Below are positions 1 to 8,170 of a stretch of DNA of 64,000 nucleotides, piece by piece (the first letter of the stretch is position 1; every line of letters starts with the position of its first letter). Origin of the DNA: Thalassotalea sp. G2M2-11. GTDB taxonomy: Bacteria; Pseudomonadota; Gammaproteobacteria; Enterobacterales; Alteromonadaceae. The stretch is from positions 124,001 to 188,000 of the forward strand of contig NZ_JADNYL010000004.1 in the NCBI RefSeq assembly GCF_017168195.1, read 5' to 3'. Below the pieces are notes generated by a model. That model saw only the letters and a list, made by a program, of their open reading frames with translations. It was not told the DNA's origin and searched no databases. The position numbers and the translations under genes are program-made.

Positions 1-383
1 AAGGCACTGCTTGCTTTTGATAACCACAAATTAGACTCTTTAGCATCAAAATAATATTCGGGAATACGAATTAATGCTCTTGCATGAAAAAGCCCCAAGT
101 TTCTTTGTGCCCTAATTTCTCCATTTTCGGCTGCTAAATGGAACCAGTAATGTGCTTGATCATAATCTTGTTTAGTTGCTTCTCCGAAAAAACTCATATA
201 GCCAATAAAATTTTGAGCTTTTGGATCTCCTGCTAGCGCTTTTACTAAAAACTTTTGATAAGTTGTTTTGAAACCTTTGATGTTTACAAGTGCAGAGTTG
301 GCAAGGGACGCTTTTGGAGTCATCAATATCAGAGTCAACAACAAGATAAATAGCGCTTGATAGAAATTATCCCTAATGTTCAT
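1..383 (-). CDS. SEL1-like repeat protein, exported, 3' end outside window
   Basis: The reading frame starts at the ATG complementary to 381-383 and stays open to the left edge, so only about 127 N-terminal residues are present. A hydrophobic stretch at about residues 8-27 (FYQALFILLLTLILM) followed by polar sequence suggests a signal peptide. Downstream segments such as AKAGDP-type and YWFHLAAENGEIRAQRNLG match SEL1/TPR-like helical repeats, which usually mediate protein-protein contacts. It lies 113 bases after the ResB-like gene on the same strand and may be the last visible member of the cytochrome locus, although the gap could also hold its own promoter. A specific function cannot be given. 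The repeat family is fairly clear; full length and partner are unknown. Confidence 0.7.
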   Translation of the reverse strand, partial: MNIRDNFYQALFILLLTLILMTPKASLANSALVNIKGFKTTYQKFLVKALAGDPKAQNFIGYMSFFGEATKQDYDQAHYWFHLAAENGEIRAQRNLGLFHARALIRIPEYYFDAKESNLWLSKASSA

Positions 384-496
384 TGTTAAATCTTCGTCTA
401 AAGTCATGCGAATTTGCCGTCATTGGAATTCTTGTAAAAGCCTGATACCCAGCAATTAAAGTGCCGAAATAGCGAAGGAAAGGGGTAATTAGTTTG

Positions 497-1489
497 TCAA
501 ACTGAGCCCGTTGGTGCCAACCAGCTTTTGCGAGTAAATTTTTGCCAGAAAAACCATGAAAGACAAAACACTGTTAATAATGCACAAGCCAATAGATAAG
601 ACTTGTATGGATCATAATGAACTTTGAAGCCCATCCAAGTTCTCAGTCCATGATAAGTTAGGGTCCCATCTGATAAAATTAACTGTTGCCCTGCTCTTAA
701 TTTATGTCGGTCTTCACCTGCCCGAATAATTAGGTAATGATTCTCTGGAGGCGTTAATTGTATTGGTTTTCGCTCTGCTAACAGATCATCCTCTGGCTGC
801 AACATAAACCACAACTCATTCTTGCTGTTTGGTGGTTGCCATGTGTTTGTCTGGCTAAACTCATTAAACAAAAATGGTGGAAAGTTTAATGTACCTGTTT
901 GCTGAACCAAGCCAGCGTTGCTTTTATCTTGCCAAGAAAATAGGGCGGAATAGCCAACATTACGGGTCACATAGAATCGATAGTGATTAACCACCAATGG
1001 TTGATGCTCACCAACTACCAACTCTCGAACGCCTATATCAGTGTTAGCCAATACTCGGCTACGAATTTTGGTAATAGCTACATAAGGAGTAAATTCAAGC
1101 TGAACCGCTAGATTAGTAAAATCCCCTTGCTTTAGGGAGTAGTGATGAAAAATGCCTTGGGTTTGACCATCTAGCATCCCTGTGAACTCTTCCCCTTCAT
1201 TAAGTTCTACCCAACCATCCAGATAGGTCAACCGGCTTAATGCAACTAAAATCACGGTAGCTAACAGCGTCAGATGAAAGAGTAGTAGAGGAAGATTTTG
1301 TTGAAATGCTTTATTACTGATTATTGCGGCAACTAAATTAGCACTTAGCAAGCTAAGGGGGAAAGACAGTAGCTTGGGATATGACAATTGACCATTATAA
1401 GCAATCATAATTGCTAATAGCAGCAATATCAGCAATAAAAAAGTTAGTTTTAGTGAAGCTAAATATCCTAGCAATGTACGCATGTGCAC
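497..1489 (-). CDS. ResB-like cytochrome c biogenesis protein
   Basis: This 330-residue protein has the ResB (System II cytochrome c maturation) layout: hydrophobic segments near residues 10-30, 40-60 and 66-86, a large extracytoplasmic domain from about 90 to 290, and one C-terminal membrane segment near 293-313 (YLLACALLTVFCLSWFFW). ResB works with CcsA/ResC to deliver haem to apocytochromes outside the cytoplasmic membrane. It lies 22 bases downstream of the 11-haem cytochrome on the same strand, which suggests a dedicated maturation role. No ccsA partner is visible, although it is usually adjacent. The start is uncertain: GTG at 1489 or ATG at 1483, neither with a strong ribosome site. 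The family call is from overall architecture and sequence feel, not a single catalytic motif. Confidence 0.72.
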   Translation of the reverse strand: MHMRTLLGYLASLKLTFLLLILLLLAIMIAYNGQLSYPKLLSFPLSLLSANLVAAIISNKAFQQNLPLLLFHLTLLATVILVALSRLTYLDGWVELNEGEEFTGMLDGQTQGIFHHYSLKQGDFTNLAVQLEFTPYVAITKIRSRVLANTDIGVRELVVGEHQPLVVNHYRFYVTRNVGYSALFSWQDKSNAGLVQQTGTLNFPPFLFNEFSQTNTWQPPNSKNELWFMLQPEDDLLAERKPIQLTPPENHYLIIRAGEDRHKLRAGQQLILSDGTLTYHGLRTWMGFKVHYDPYKSYLLACALLTVFCLSWFFWQKFTRKSWLAPTGSV

Positions 1490-1511
1490 CTAGGACTCTT
1501 GTGATGAGTTG

Positions 1512-3872
1512 TTAGTCGCATGTATTTTGCATCCAATCGCGGCCATTGTCACTGCCTGACTTTCCACAATCACTCTCTCGCCATTGACCACTTTTGCGCC
1601 AGTTTAGTACCCTTAAGTATGCATTACGATAATATGGACCGTTAGTGAATGCATTACCAGACACATTTGTACCTTCCGGTTGCCCACCTTCAGGGCCAAC
1701 ATCATTTAGGTTGACTAAAAATGCTTTATTTTTCCAGCCATGAGGTAAAGCAACATGACACATGGTACAGCGTAAAGCATCCCTTGGAGAAGCATTGCGA
1801 ATTTTATCCGAGTGTAGTGCATGGCCTTCGCCCTTGTCGGTATCAAAGCCTGAGTTTATTCCGCTTCGATAAGCCGTATTATGACATCTAAAACATAGTT
1901 GATCTGTTCCTGTACTCCCAGAGGTAGCACCATTCCAGTCTCCTTTGAGGATAAAGTTATTTGTCGAGCCATGCGGTCCCCAAGGGTTACTACCCGTTGG
2001 TGTTGTTGTTCCATTGGCGGTATTGTTACCATGACAGTCACTGCAATACATGGTTTGCGTACCAACTGAAGATCCATTCCAAGGGGGGAGCCAGTTGGTA
2101 CTTCCCGTACTGCGAATTGAGGCGGTTCTTCCCGTTGGCCCCATAACCGGATGCCAAGATCTATGGTTGTTCGTTTCCCATCCGGGAGCGGTGACTTCAC
2201 CTCGATGGGAGAGGGGTGCCTGAAATTCCATCGCCTGATTGGTTAATTGTGTTACACCATTAGTATTAGCAGGAGTACCTCCACCTGATTGCCCTAAACT
2301 TGGTGGCGTTGTACCAAAACCATAATTGGAATGACAACGTAAACAAATTTGATATTCTCTGGTTACCCAAGTTGAGGATGCAGACTCACTTGCACCTGGA
2401 CTTGGCACGCCTTTCTTTTCAACAAAACTAATGATCAAATCAGCGGCATTATGGTCGGGCTCAAACTTTTCACTCGTATAAACAGGCTCAACCCCTGTCG
2501 ATCCTTTTAGCGCCCCAGAGGCAATATTAGTGTGTCCGGTATCATGTCTATGCGTTCCGCTACTTTCAGAACCAACATCATTAAATTTGTCCGACTTCAT
2601 CACACGATGTGGATTATGGCAATCAGTGCATTCCACATGACGATTCAGTAAGTTCGTACTGCCTAAGTTCCCACGACTTTCCGTGAAATCTTTATCGGCA
2701 ATATTATGAATTTCAGTTTTTTGTTGATCGGCATTTGTGATCGGCATATGACGTGTTGAGTTAAAATCACTATAAATATTGGGTACATTATTCGACGTTG
2801 AAGTGAGCACACTTTGAGATTGTGGTCGATGGCATTGGTAACAGGTTTCTTCTATGGCGGGGTTACCACTGGTTTTTGCTGTTGTTACTCCGCCAGTACT
2901 ATCTACGCCTTCTCTTAACAGGCGTCTTGAGCCATCAACTGTGTGGGTATCGTGACAATTTAAACAGCCAGCTTGCCAAACTTTAGTATTTGCTGGAAAT
3001 TCTCTGAGTGCGGCTGCGTTGGCTTCATAGGTTTCATTAGCATCAACACTATTTGCGTGAACAGACATCGCCCATGCCTGATTCGCTTTATCATGACACG
3101 CCAAACAAATTTGATCATTGGTTTCGTTAAACGCTCCACCTGTTGGTGTCGTTTTTTGTAAACGATTACCTCTTAAGAATTTACGATTTGGGTCATTCGG
3201 ATCATATAAATGAGGATCATGACAAGTCGTACATTGAACCTTACCATTTTGTGTAGGAAATTGTGGATGGTTTCCAGGGAGACGATCGCCTATATGATCG
3301 GATGTGTTCGGGTCTCTTAATTCACCATCATTACTTGCTAAAGTTGGGTCATAAGTAAAAGAGATGGGGTGATCATTGGTTAAATCTGTGCCCAGGTTTC
3401 GAGTGAAGCCTGTCGTGGTTCCCTCTCCTGCAGGCATAGTTCCATCTGGTTGAGTTCCTGCCATTGGAATAACGGGATTAGTTTGGCCGTTGGCGACGTT
3501 GACAGAGCCAATGGCCAGAGTACCGTCATGGCATGATAAGCATAACTTTGAACTGCCTCCGGGAGCGGAAGACATGTCGGTACTGTCGATAGACAAAGAA
3601 TCATACATAGTATAAGAAGCTAATGGACTCAGCTGTCTATTCCATAGTGGGGCTTCTTGTTCTTCAGTGGCACCATGGGGTGTATGACAAAATACGCAAA
3701 CTTGCGATTCTGTTGTCGCTTTTACCGAGTTGCTCGCTGTGGTCGAAAAGTTATGCTTGGTTTGTCGAATGTTCGATTCTGTCGCGGCCTTACCATCAAG
3801 AGTAATTATAAGGAGCGAAACAATGAACCCGACGAAGAACAATGTGCGCTTATCATATCTAAAAGAATTCAC
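1512..3872 (-). CDS. undecahaem c-type cytochrome (doubled CXXCH family)
   Basis: This 786-residue protein has 11 CXXCH haem-binding motifs, beginning at about residues 59, 111, 214, 256, 303, 344, 415, 510, 610, 660 and 702. Several are followed by a second His (CHTPH, CHDPH, CHDTH, CHNPH), the pattern of doubled-CXXCH cytochromes. A hydrophobic segment at residues 11-25 is a signal peptide or anchor, so the protein acts outside the cytoplasm. Long Gly/Ser/Thr/Asn-rich linkers separate haem clusters, as in secreted or surface cytochromes. The GTG start is fused to the stop of the upstream NHL gene (TAGTG), implying translational coupling. The last 80 residues carry no haem motif. A role in electron transfer is secure; donor, acceptor and location (periplasm, surface or filament) are inference. 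Confidence 0.88.
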   Translation of the reverse strand: MNSFRYDKRTLFFVGFIVSLLIITLDGKAATESNIRQTKHNFSTTASNSVKATTESQVCVFCHTPHGATEEQEAPLWNRQLSPLASYTMYDSLSIDSTDMSSAPGGSSKLCLSCHDGTLAIGSVNVANGQTNPVIPMAGTQPDGTMPAGEGTTTGFTRNLGTDLTNDHPISFTYDPTLASNDGELRDPNTSDHIGDRLPGNHPQFPTQNGKVQCTTCHDPHLYDPNDPNRKFLRGNRLQKTTPTGGAFNETNDQICLACHDKANQAWAMSVHANSVDANETYEANAAALREFPANTKVWQAGCLNCHDTHTVDGSRRLLREGVDSTGGVTTAKTSGNPAIEETCYQCHRPQSQSVLTSTSNNVPNIYSDFNSTRHMPITNADQQKTEIHNIADKDFTESRGNLGSTNLLNRHVECTDCHNPHRVMKSDKFNDVGSESSGTHRHDTGHTNIASGALKGSTGVEPVYTSEKFEPDHNAADLIISFVEKKGVPSPGASESASSTWVTREYQICLRCHSNYGFGTTPPSLGQSGGGTPANTNGVTQLTNQAMEFQAPLSHRGEVTAPGWETNNHRSWHPVMGPTGRTASIRSTGSTNWLPPWNGSSVGTQTMYCSDCHGNNTANGTTTPTGSNPWGPHGSTNNFILKGDWNGATSGSTGTDQLCFRCHNTAYRSGINSGFDTDKGEGHALHSDKIRNASPRDALRCTMCHVALPHGWKNKAFLVNLNDVGPEGGQPEGTNVSGNAFTNGPYYRNAYLRVLNWRKSGQWRESDCGKSGSDNGRDWMQNTCD

Positions 3873-4951
3873 TAATTGCCACCTAAGAAATGAAACATGG
3901 AAATTCGTCCATTCATCATATCTGCCACGTAGACCCTGTCTTGATTATCGATCCATATGCCACTTGGCAGGTAAAACTCTCCAGCGCCATGACCCGCCCC
4001 CCCTAAAGGTAATAAAAATTGCCCTTGTTCATTATAAACCAACATATGATCAAAATATGATTCGATGATATAGATATTACCTTCTGAATCAGTGGCTACG
4101 CCTTTAGGTCGAGTTAAATTGCCAAGCTTCATTCCTCTTTGCCCATAACTATGGAGCAAAGTAGCTGCTTGACCATCAAATCCAATAAGCTGTACTTTGG
4201 CTGCTAACGTATCAGCAACTAATAACCCCTTAGTATGTGCAGCTAAATAGGTTGGGGCGTTAAAGGATATTTTGTTGTCTCTGTTGTTACCAATAAGCCT
4301 TAATAGCTGTCCATTTTTGTCAAATACTTTTATATCATCATTTTCCGTATCGCTGATATATATTTCTCCACGTTTCTCAAGCCAAACAATACCAGTAGGC
4401 CTTGTTAGCGAATTATGTGCTATTTTGCCAATTGGGACTCCGTTTGCATTCAGACGGACAACATAACCCAGTTCAGAGTCAGCAACTAGTAATTCATTTG
4501 CATTGATAACAGCGACGCCGACAGGGCTAATAAAGTGCTTTGTATCTCCGGCATTTTTCCATAACTCTAATGTGCCTTTGACCGTATCTATAGCAAAAAT
4601 CCCCTGATGGCTGACATCTGAAATATACAACTTACCCTTATTATCTCCGATGATACCTTGCGGCCTTTTCAGGTTTAGAGGAGGCTGATCTATTTCTCCG
4701 GTTAAAAATGACCATATTCTTGAAAATGTACTTTCTTGCTGATTTTTTATTTTTGATAAATTACTTTCGCCATAGATATCTCCCAGATATATGTAATAGG
4801 GTTTACTATATCCTCTCGGCCAGGCATGCGTGACATCTTTTGACTGTTGTGCCAGTTCAAAATGACGCTTTTCAACTGAACCTGTTGAACTACAAGAGAA
4901 AACTGATACCGCTAAAACAAATGTTAGCAAGTATCTTAAGGTAATTACCAA
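3872..4951 (-). CDS. NHL-repeat beta-propeller lipoprotein
   Basis: The 359-residue product starts with a lipoprotein signal (VFSC, Cys at about residue 20). Six or so NHL-type repeats follow, visible as recurring patterns such as RPQGIIGDNKGKLYISD, SPVGVAVINANELLVAD, RPTGIVWLEKRGEIYISD and LPSGIWIDNQDRVYVAD. These form a beta-propeller, normally a binding scaffold and not an enzyme. It overlaps the upstream triheme gene by 7 bases and is joined by TAGTG to the 11-haem gene. Genes for NHL propellers also sit beside surface cytochromes in Geobacter (OmcS/OmcE regions), so a role in assembling or anchoring the large cytochrome is a reasonable inference. The residue at -1 of the lipobox is Ser, which is acceptable but not the commonest. 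Confidence 0.82.
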   Translation of the reverse strand: MVITLRYLLTFVLAVSVFSCSSTGSVEKRHFELAQQSKDVTHAWPRGYSKPYYIYLGDIYGESNLSKIKNQQESTFSRIWSFLTGEIDQPPLNLKRPQGIIGDNKGKLYISDVSHQGIFAIDTVKGTLELWKNAGDTKHFISPVGVAVINANELLVADSELGYVVRLNANGVPIGKIAHNSLTRPTGIVWLEKRGEIYISDTENDDIKVFDKNGQLLRLIGNNRDNKISFNAPTYLAAHTKGLLVADTLAAKVQLIGFDGQAATLLHSYGQRGMKLGNLTRPKGVATDSEGNIYIIESYFDHMLVYNEQGQFLLPLGGAGHGAGEFYLPSGIWIDNQDRVYVADMMNGRISMFHFLGGN

Positions 4952-5331
4952 ACCGATGGACCTCCTGTTTTGTGTCCTCCTCTAATGCCACTTTTTAAGC
5001 CGGGTTTTCCTGAATGGCAAAGGTCGCAGCGATCAATATTCCACGCTATTTCCCCATTGTGGCACATACCGCAATATTGCCCATCCATAATCTTCATCAT
5101 ATTAATATCGTTGGCACCGACTTTCATTTCAAAGCCTAATTCAGAATGACACACCTTGCAGCGAAAGCGAACACGATGAAACCAATGGGGAAAAATCACC
5201 GGACGCATATCGTTTGCTTCCGAATATTTATTTAAAACAACATCTGCATATTCTGCATGGCTTTTTTGCTGCGACATAAAAGATAATATCAGGACGCAAA
5301 ATATCAATGCTCTTTTACATATACTAGTCAT
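4945..5331 (-). CDS. periplasmic triheme cytochrome, c7-like
   Basis: This 128-residue protein has an N-terminal signal sequence (residues 7-20, cleavage probably after SHA at 25) and three CXXCH motifs at about residues 58, 87 and 102. Two further histidines in FPHWFH (residues 48-52) could serve as distal ligands. The spacing and the FPH...F.CKVCH pattern match small triheme c(7)-type domains found with multihaem conduits. It overlaps the preceding triheme gene by 4 bases (ATGA type) and the NHL gene by 7 bases, so the three are almost certainly one transcript with coupled translation. It would shuttle electrons in the periplasm. It is a close relative of its upstream neighbour and may have arisen by duplication. 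Confidence 0.85.
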   Translation of the reverse strand: MTSICKRALIFCVLILSFMSQQKSHAEYADVVLNKYSEANDMRPVIFPHWFHRVRFRCKVCHSELGFEMKVGANDINMMKIMDGQYCGMCHNGEIAWNIDRCDLCHSGKPGLKSGIRGGHKTGGPSVW

Positions 5332-5915
5332 TTCACCACCTTTTGCTCAGTGACTGGCGCGTATTTTTTACCCGGTACTGGTTGTGCACCAGGTTTTCCC
5401 TTAAAGGTTTTACGACTTTCACTATGACACCTTCGGCATTCGGTTAATGGAAAGGCAACGGCACCATGGCAACGGCCACAGTATTCTCCAGCCAAGATAG
5501 CAAACATGTTGACAGGGTTTCCTCCTGCTTTTTTCTTAAATAATTGATCATGGCAATTAGAGCAATCTAACCATTCCGTATGCGCTTTATGAGGAAAACG
5601 TACCAAGGGCATTTCTCCTGTAGCCTCCATGATAATATCTAAATCCAGAACATTGATATCAGTTGTCTCAAACAGTTGGCTTCGAGGATTAATTGCTTCA
5701 GTTTCTAAAGCCCTTACCCAGTCTACTTGGTTACCTATGCTAGCAAAGTCAGGAGGAGTGCCTTTGAAAACATCTTCAGGGTTTTGGAGTAATGACACGG
5801 ATGCATTGTCTAGATCATGATTTCCATCTTTTATAATTTTTAACCACACCCTATCGTCAGCCCAAAGGCTGGTTTGAAGTAGAATTAACAGTAAACAAGA
5901 TAATATTTTAAACAA
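5328..5915 (-). CDS. periplasmic triheme cytochrome, c7-like, longer N-terminus
   Basis: This 195-residue protein is the first gene of the cytochrome operon. A signal peptide covers about residues 1-19 (cleavage near LWA). Three CXXCH motifs occur at about residues 118, 146 and 160, with FPHKAH at 108-112 offering possible axial histidines. The C-terminal half matches the neighbouring 128-residue triheme protein; residues 20-100 are extra and unassigned. The start is TTG at 5915, with AGGAT about ten bases upstream and no suitable ATG nearby. It overlaps the next gene by 4 bases. A periplasmic electron-carrier role is likely. What the N-terminal extension binds cannot be told. Confidence 0.83.
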   Translation of the reverse strand: MFKILSCLLLILLQTSLWADDRVWLKIIKDGNHDLDNASVSLLQNPEDVFKGTPPDFASIGNQVDWVRALETEAINPRSQLFETTDINVLDLDIIMEATGEMPLVRFPHKAHTEWLDCSNCHDQLFKKKAGGNPVNMFAILAGEYCGRCHGAVAFPLTECRRCHSESRKTFKGKPGAQPVPGKKYAPVTEQKVVK

Positions 5916-6318
5916 TCGATGTTTATCCTATACAGATCGTAGCTATCAAGTCATAAATAAAGCAAATAACTTACCAAGGTGACCAACTACGGTATGTCAG
6001 TATTAAAGGGCTTGTTTCGCTCGGCATACACAAGAATTCTTAAATAAAATTCTCAAAATTAAGAATCTCACGTTTTACTCTATCAATAGTGAGAAAATAG
6101 ATGAGTTTTTCGCCGTTGTTTTTTAGCAAGTGTGGAGTAAAGGCATACAATGTTGCTAGTGTTGTGGAAAAAACATTCAAAAAACAATGTATTACTATGG
6201 TGATACTGAGTAAATACTTTATTGTCACTATGTTGGCGTACTAGTTGCTTTGTTTAGCTTGTTTTTAATGAATTGAGCTCGGTTAACCTTTTTCAAATAA
6301 GTCGTTGGAGTTTTTACC
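5916..6318. other. intergenic region between cytochrome operon and divergent signalling genes
   Basis: These 403 bases separate divergent transcription units and must hold promoters for both. A minus-strand open frame at 6040-6228 (62 codons, hydrophobic start) lacks a ribosome site and recognisable similarity, so it is not called. An AT-rich inverted repeat pairs 6036-6043 with 6059-6066. On the minus strand TTGGTA followed after 16 bases by TATGAC is a weak promoter candidate for the cytochrome operon. No perfect FNR or CRP site was found, only an FNR half-site near 5941-5955. GGAG at 6306-6309 serves the small gene at 6319. Confidence 0.4.
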
Positions 6319-6543
6319 ATGAGCATGGCTATGCAACGTGAATTAAAGCAAAATAATACATTCTTGGATATTTGGAATACTCTTTCACTCAGCCAAAAGA
6401 ATATCATTTACAAATTAGGTCAATCGGGTTGGCAGTTAGATTACTTAGCCTTTGATCATAATTTACGTTGCGCCAAAATCATTCATTATAATGGGAGATA
6501 CGGACGTGTTAACTTTATGGGTGAAGTTGAGTTTGATGACTAG
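6319..6543 (+). CDS. small hypothetical protein, 74 residues
   Basis: The frame begins with ATG, preceded at suitable distance by GGAG. The product has no signal peptide or membrane segment and is mixed in charge, with an aromatic-rich C-terminal half (RCAKIIHYNGRYGRVNFMG). I do not recognise the family. It stands alone, 400 bases from the divergent cytochrome operon and 160 bases before the histidine kinase gene. The regular codon use, the ribosome site and the non-random composition make it a likely real gene. Nothing supports a function; a small regulator or adaptor is possible but unproven. Confidence 0.6.
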   Translation: MSMAMQRELKQNNTFLDIWNTLSLSQKNIIYKLGQSGWQLDYLAFDHNLRCAKIIHYNGRYGRVNFMGEVEFDD

Positions 6544-6705
6544 GATTGAGTGAATAGGCGATGCATCATATCTGAATCTATCTTGCCTATTTTACGATGA
6601 CTTTGGGCTTTGTTGTTGATAGAGCTATATCCAAAGATAGATTAAGTAAGCTGACCGAAGTTATTCACTTTCCTAAATACCTTAGATTATATGATTTAGT
6701 GACTT

Positions 6706-8139
6706 ATGACTGAAAAAAAATTTTCTGAAAAAAAGACCATATTTTTTTGCTTACTACTTTGTAGTTTGATTTTTGCCATAGACCTTAATATTCCCCTTGG
6801 AGTTGCGGCAGGTGTTCCTTATGTCACTGTTGTATTGTTATCACTAAAATTAAAAAACAGTAATTTAACCGTGGCATTTGCAATTCTCTGTATTCTGCTC
6901 ACTGTATTAGGGTATTTTTTATCGGTTGAACTTGGCATTCAATGGATGGTGCTTTCGAATCGAGCGCTAGCAATTTTTGTTATTCTTGTAACTGCAATTT
7001 TAGGTATACGTTTAAAGAAAACTAAATCTAAACTTGATGAACGTATAGAACAATTTCATGTGCTGACAGAGCAATCGCCAATCATGTTATGGCAAGCTAA
7101 TAAACTAGGACATTGGACGTTTGTCAGTCGTGGTTGGACAGCCTTTACAGGCAATGATGCTAATCGAGAGCTAAACATAGGCTGGTTAGAAAGTATTCAT
7201 CCCAAAGAGCGCGCTTTGGTTGAATATACTTATCAAAAACTCGTTGATAATGCTCATCCTTTTCAACTTTCATGTCGGTTAAAAAGCCAAAACAATGAGT
7301 ATCGCTGGATTACATTACAGGGCAATGCTTGTTATTCCAGTCAGCAAGAGGTTACTGGTTTCTTAGGTACAGCAGTTGATATTAATGACAGCAAGGAAAC
7401 TGAGTTGTTGTTAGAAGAAGCTAGGCAGAAATATTATCATCAAGAGAAAATGGCTTCTTTGGGCACTCTCGCTTCAGGGATCCTCCATGAAATAGGCAAC
7501 CCGCTTGCGAGTATTATAGGGCTGTTGAACGAGGTACAAGTCGTCATTAAGTCAGAGCCACTGACAGCAAAAGATAAAACAAAGATAGATAACTTTTTAA
7601 CCATGATATTCACCGAATTGAACAGGTTAACTCGGATTTCTCAAGATGTGAGTAGTTTCTCAAATATGACATCAGGGGGAGATAATTTCATTAACCTTAA
7701 TGATTTAATCGAAAGAACGTGTAGATTAGTGCTTCATGATGAAAGGATGTGGCAAATAAAATTAACCATAGATCTTGATAAAAATATACCAGCGATAAAA
7801 TTAGCTGATGATAGATTTATTCAAGTTTTACAAAACCTTATTAGTAATGCAATGGATGCCTGCGAGCAAGATACTACAAATGCATCCATAAAAGTGAGCT
7901 CAACAGTAAAGGATAACAATATCATCATATCGGTCAAAGATAATGGAAAAGGTATGAGCCCCCACATATTAGCGCAAGCAGGGCAGGAGTTTTTTACAAC
8001 CAAACCTAAAGGAACGGGGTTGGGCTTATCAATATGCTATTCACTGGTCAACAAAATGGATGGTCAGCTAAGTGTGGCGTCGAAAGAAGGGGAAGGAAGC
8101 GAATTCACTATCACCCTTCCAACGTCCGCGAATGGGTAA
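6706..8139 (+). CDS. membrane PAS-domain sensor histidine kinase
   Basis: The 477-residue protein has about four to five hydrophobic segments in residues 11-103 with almost no periplasmic loop, so sensing is probably in the membrane or cytoplasm. A PAS domain follows at about 115-230 (RWITLQGNA, FLGTAVDINDSKE). The HisKA phospho-acceptor is His261 in LHEIGNPLAS. The ATPase domain shows the N box (NLISNAMDAC), the G1 box (DNGKGMS) and the G2 box (KGTGLGLSIC). It therefore looks catalytically intact. No response regulator gene is near. The next gene, 31 bases on, is a diguanylate cyclase, so the two are probably co-transcribed and may share a signal. The signal itself is unknown. A distant NtrB-like kinase core is the closest general comparison. 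Confidence 0.85.
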   Translation: MTEKKFSEKKTIFFCLLLCSLIFAIDLNIPLGVAAGVPYVTVVLLSLKLKNSNLTVAFAILCILLTVLGYFLSVELGIQWMVLSNRALAIFVILVTAILGIRLKKTKSKLDERIEQFHVLTEQSPIMLWQANKLGHWTFVSRGWTAFTGNDANRELNIGWLESIHPKERALVEYTYQKLVDNAHPFQLSCRLKSQNNEYRWITLQGNACYSSQQEVTGFLGTAVDINDSKETELLLEEARQKYYHQEKMASLGTLASGILHEIGNPLASIIGLLNEVQVVIKSEPLTAKDKTKIDNFLTMIFTELNRLTRISQDVSSFSNMTSGGDNFINLNDLIERTCRLVLHDERMWQIKLTIDLDKNIPAIKLADDRFIQVLQNLISNAMDACEQDTTNASIKVSSTVKDNNIIISVKDNGKGMSPHILAQAGQEFFTTKPKGTGLGLSICYSLVNKMDGQLSVASKEGEGSEFTITLPTSANG

Positions 8140-8170
8140 CTAGTTATTATAAGTAGAGAGCTTTGAATTA

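Noticed and set aside
3657-4068. Plus-strand open frames across the cytochrome and NHL genes
   Set aside because: They are shadows of two well-supported minus-strand genes.
5941-5955. Possible FNR site upstream of the cytochrome operon
   Set aside because: Only one half (TTGAT) matches; the other half is ACGAT, so the palindrome fails.
6040-6228. Minus-strand 62-codon open frame with hydrophobic N-terminus between the cytochrome operon and the small gene
   Set aside because: No ribosome site, AT-rich sequence and no recognisable similarity; it overlaps the expected promoter region.
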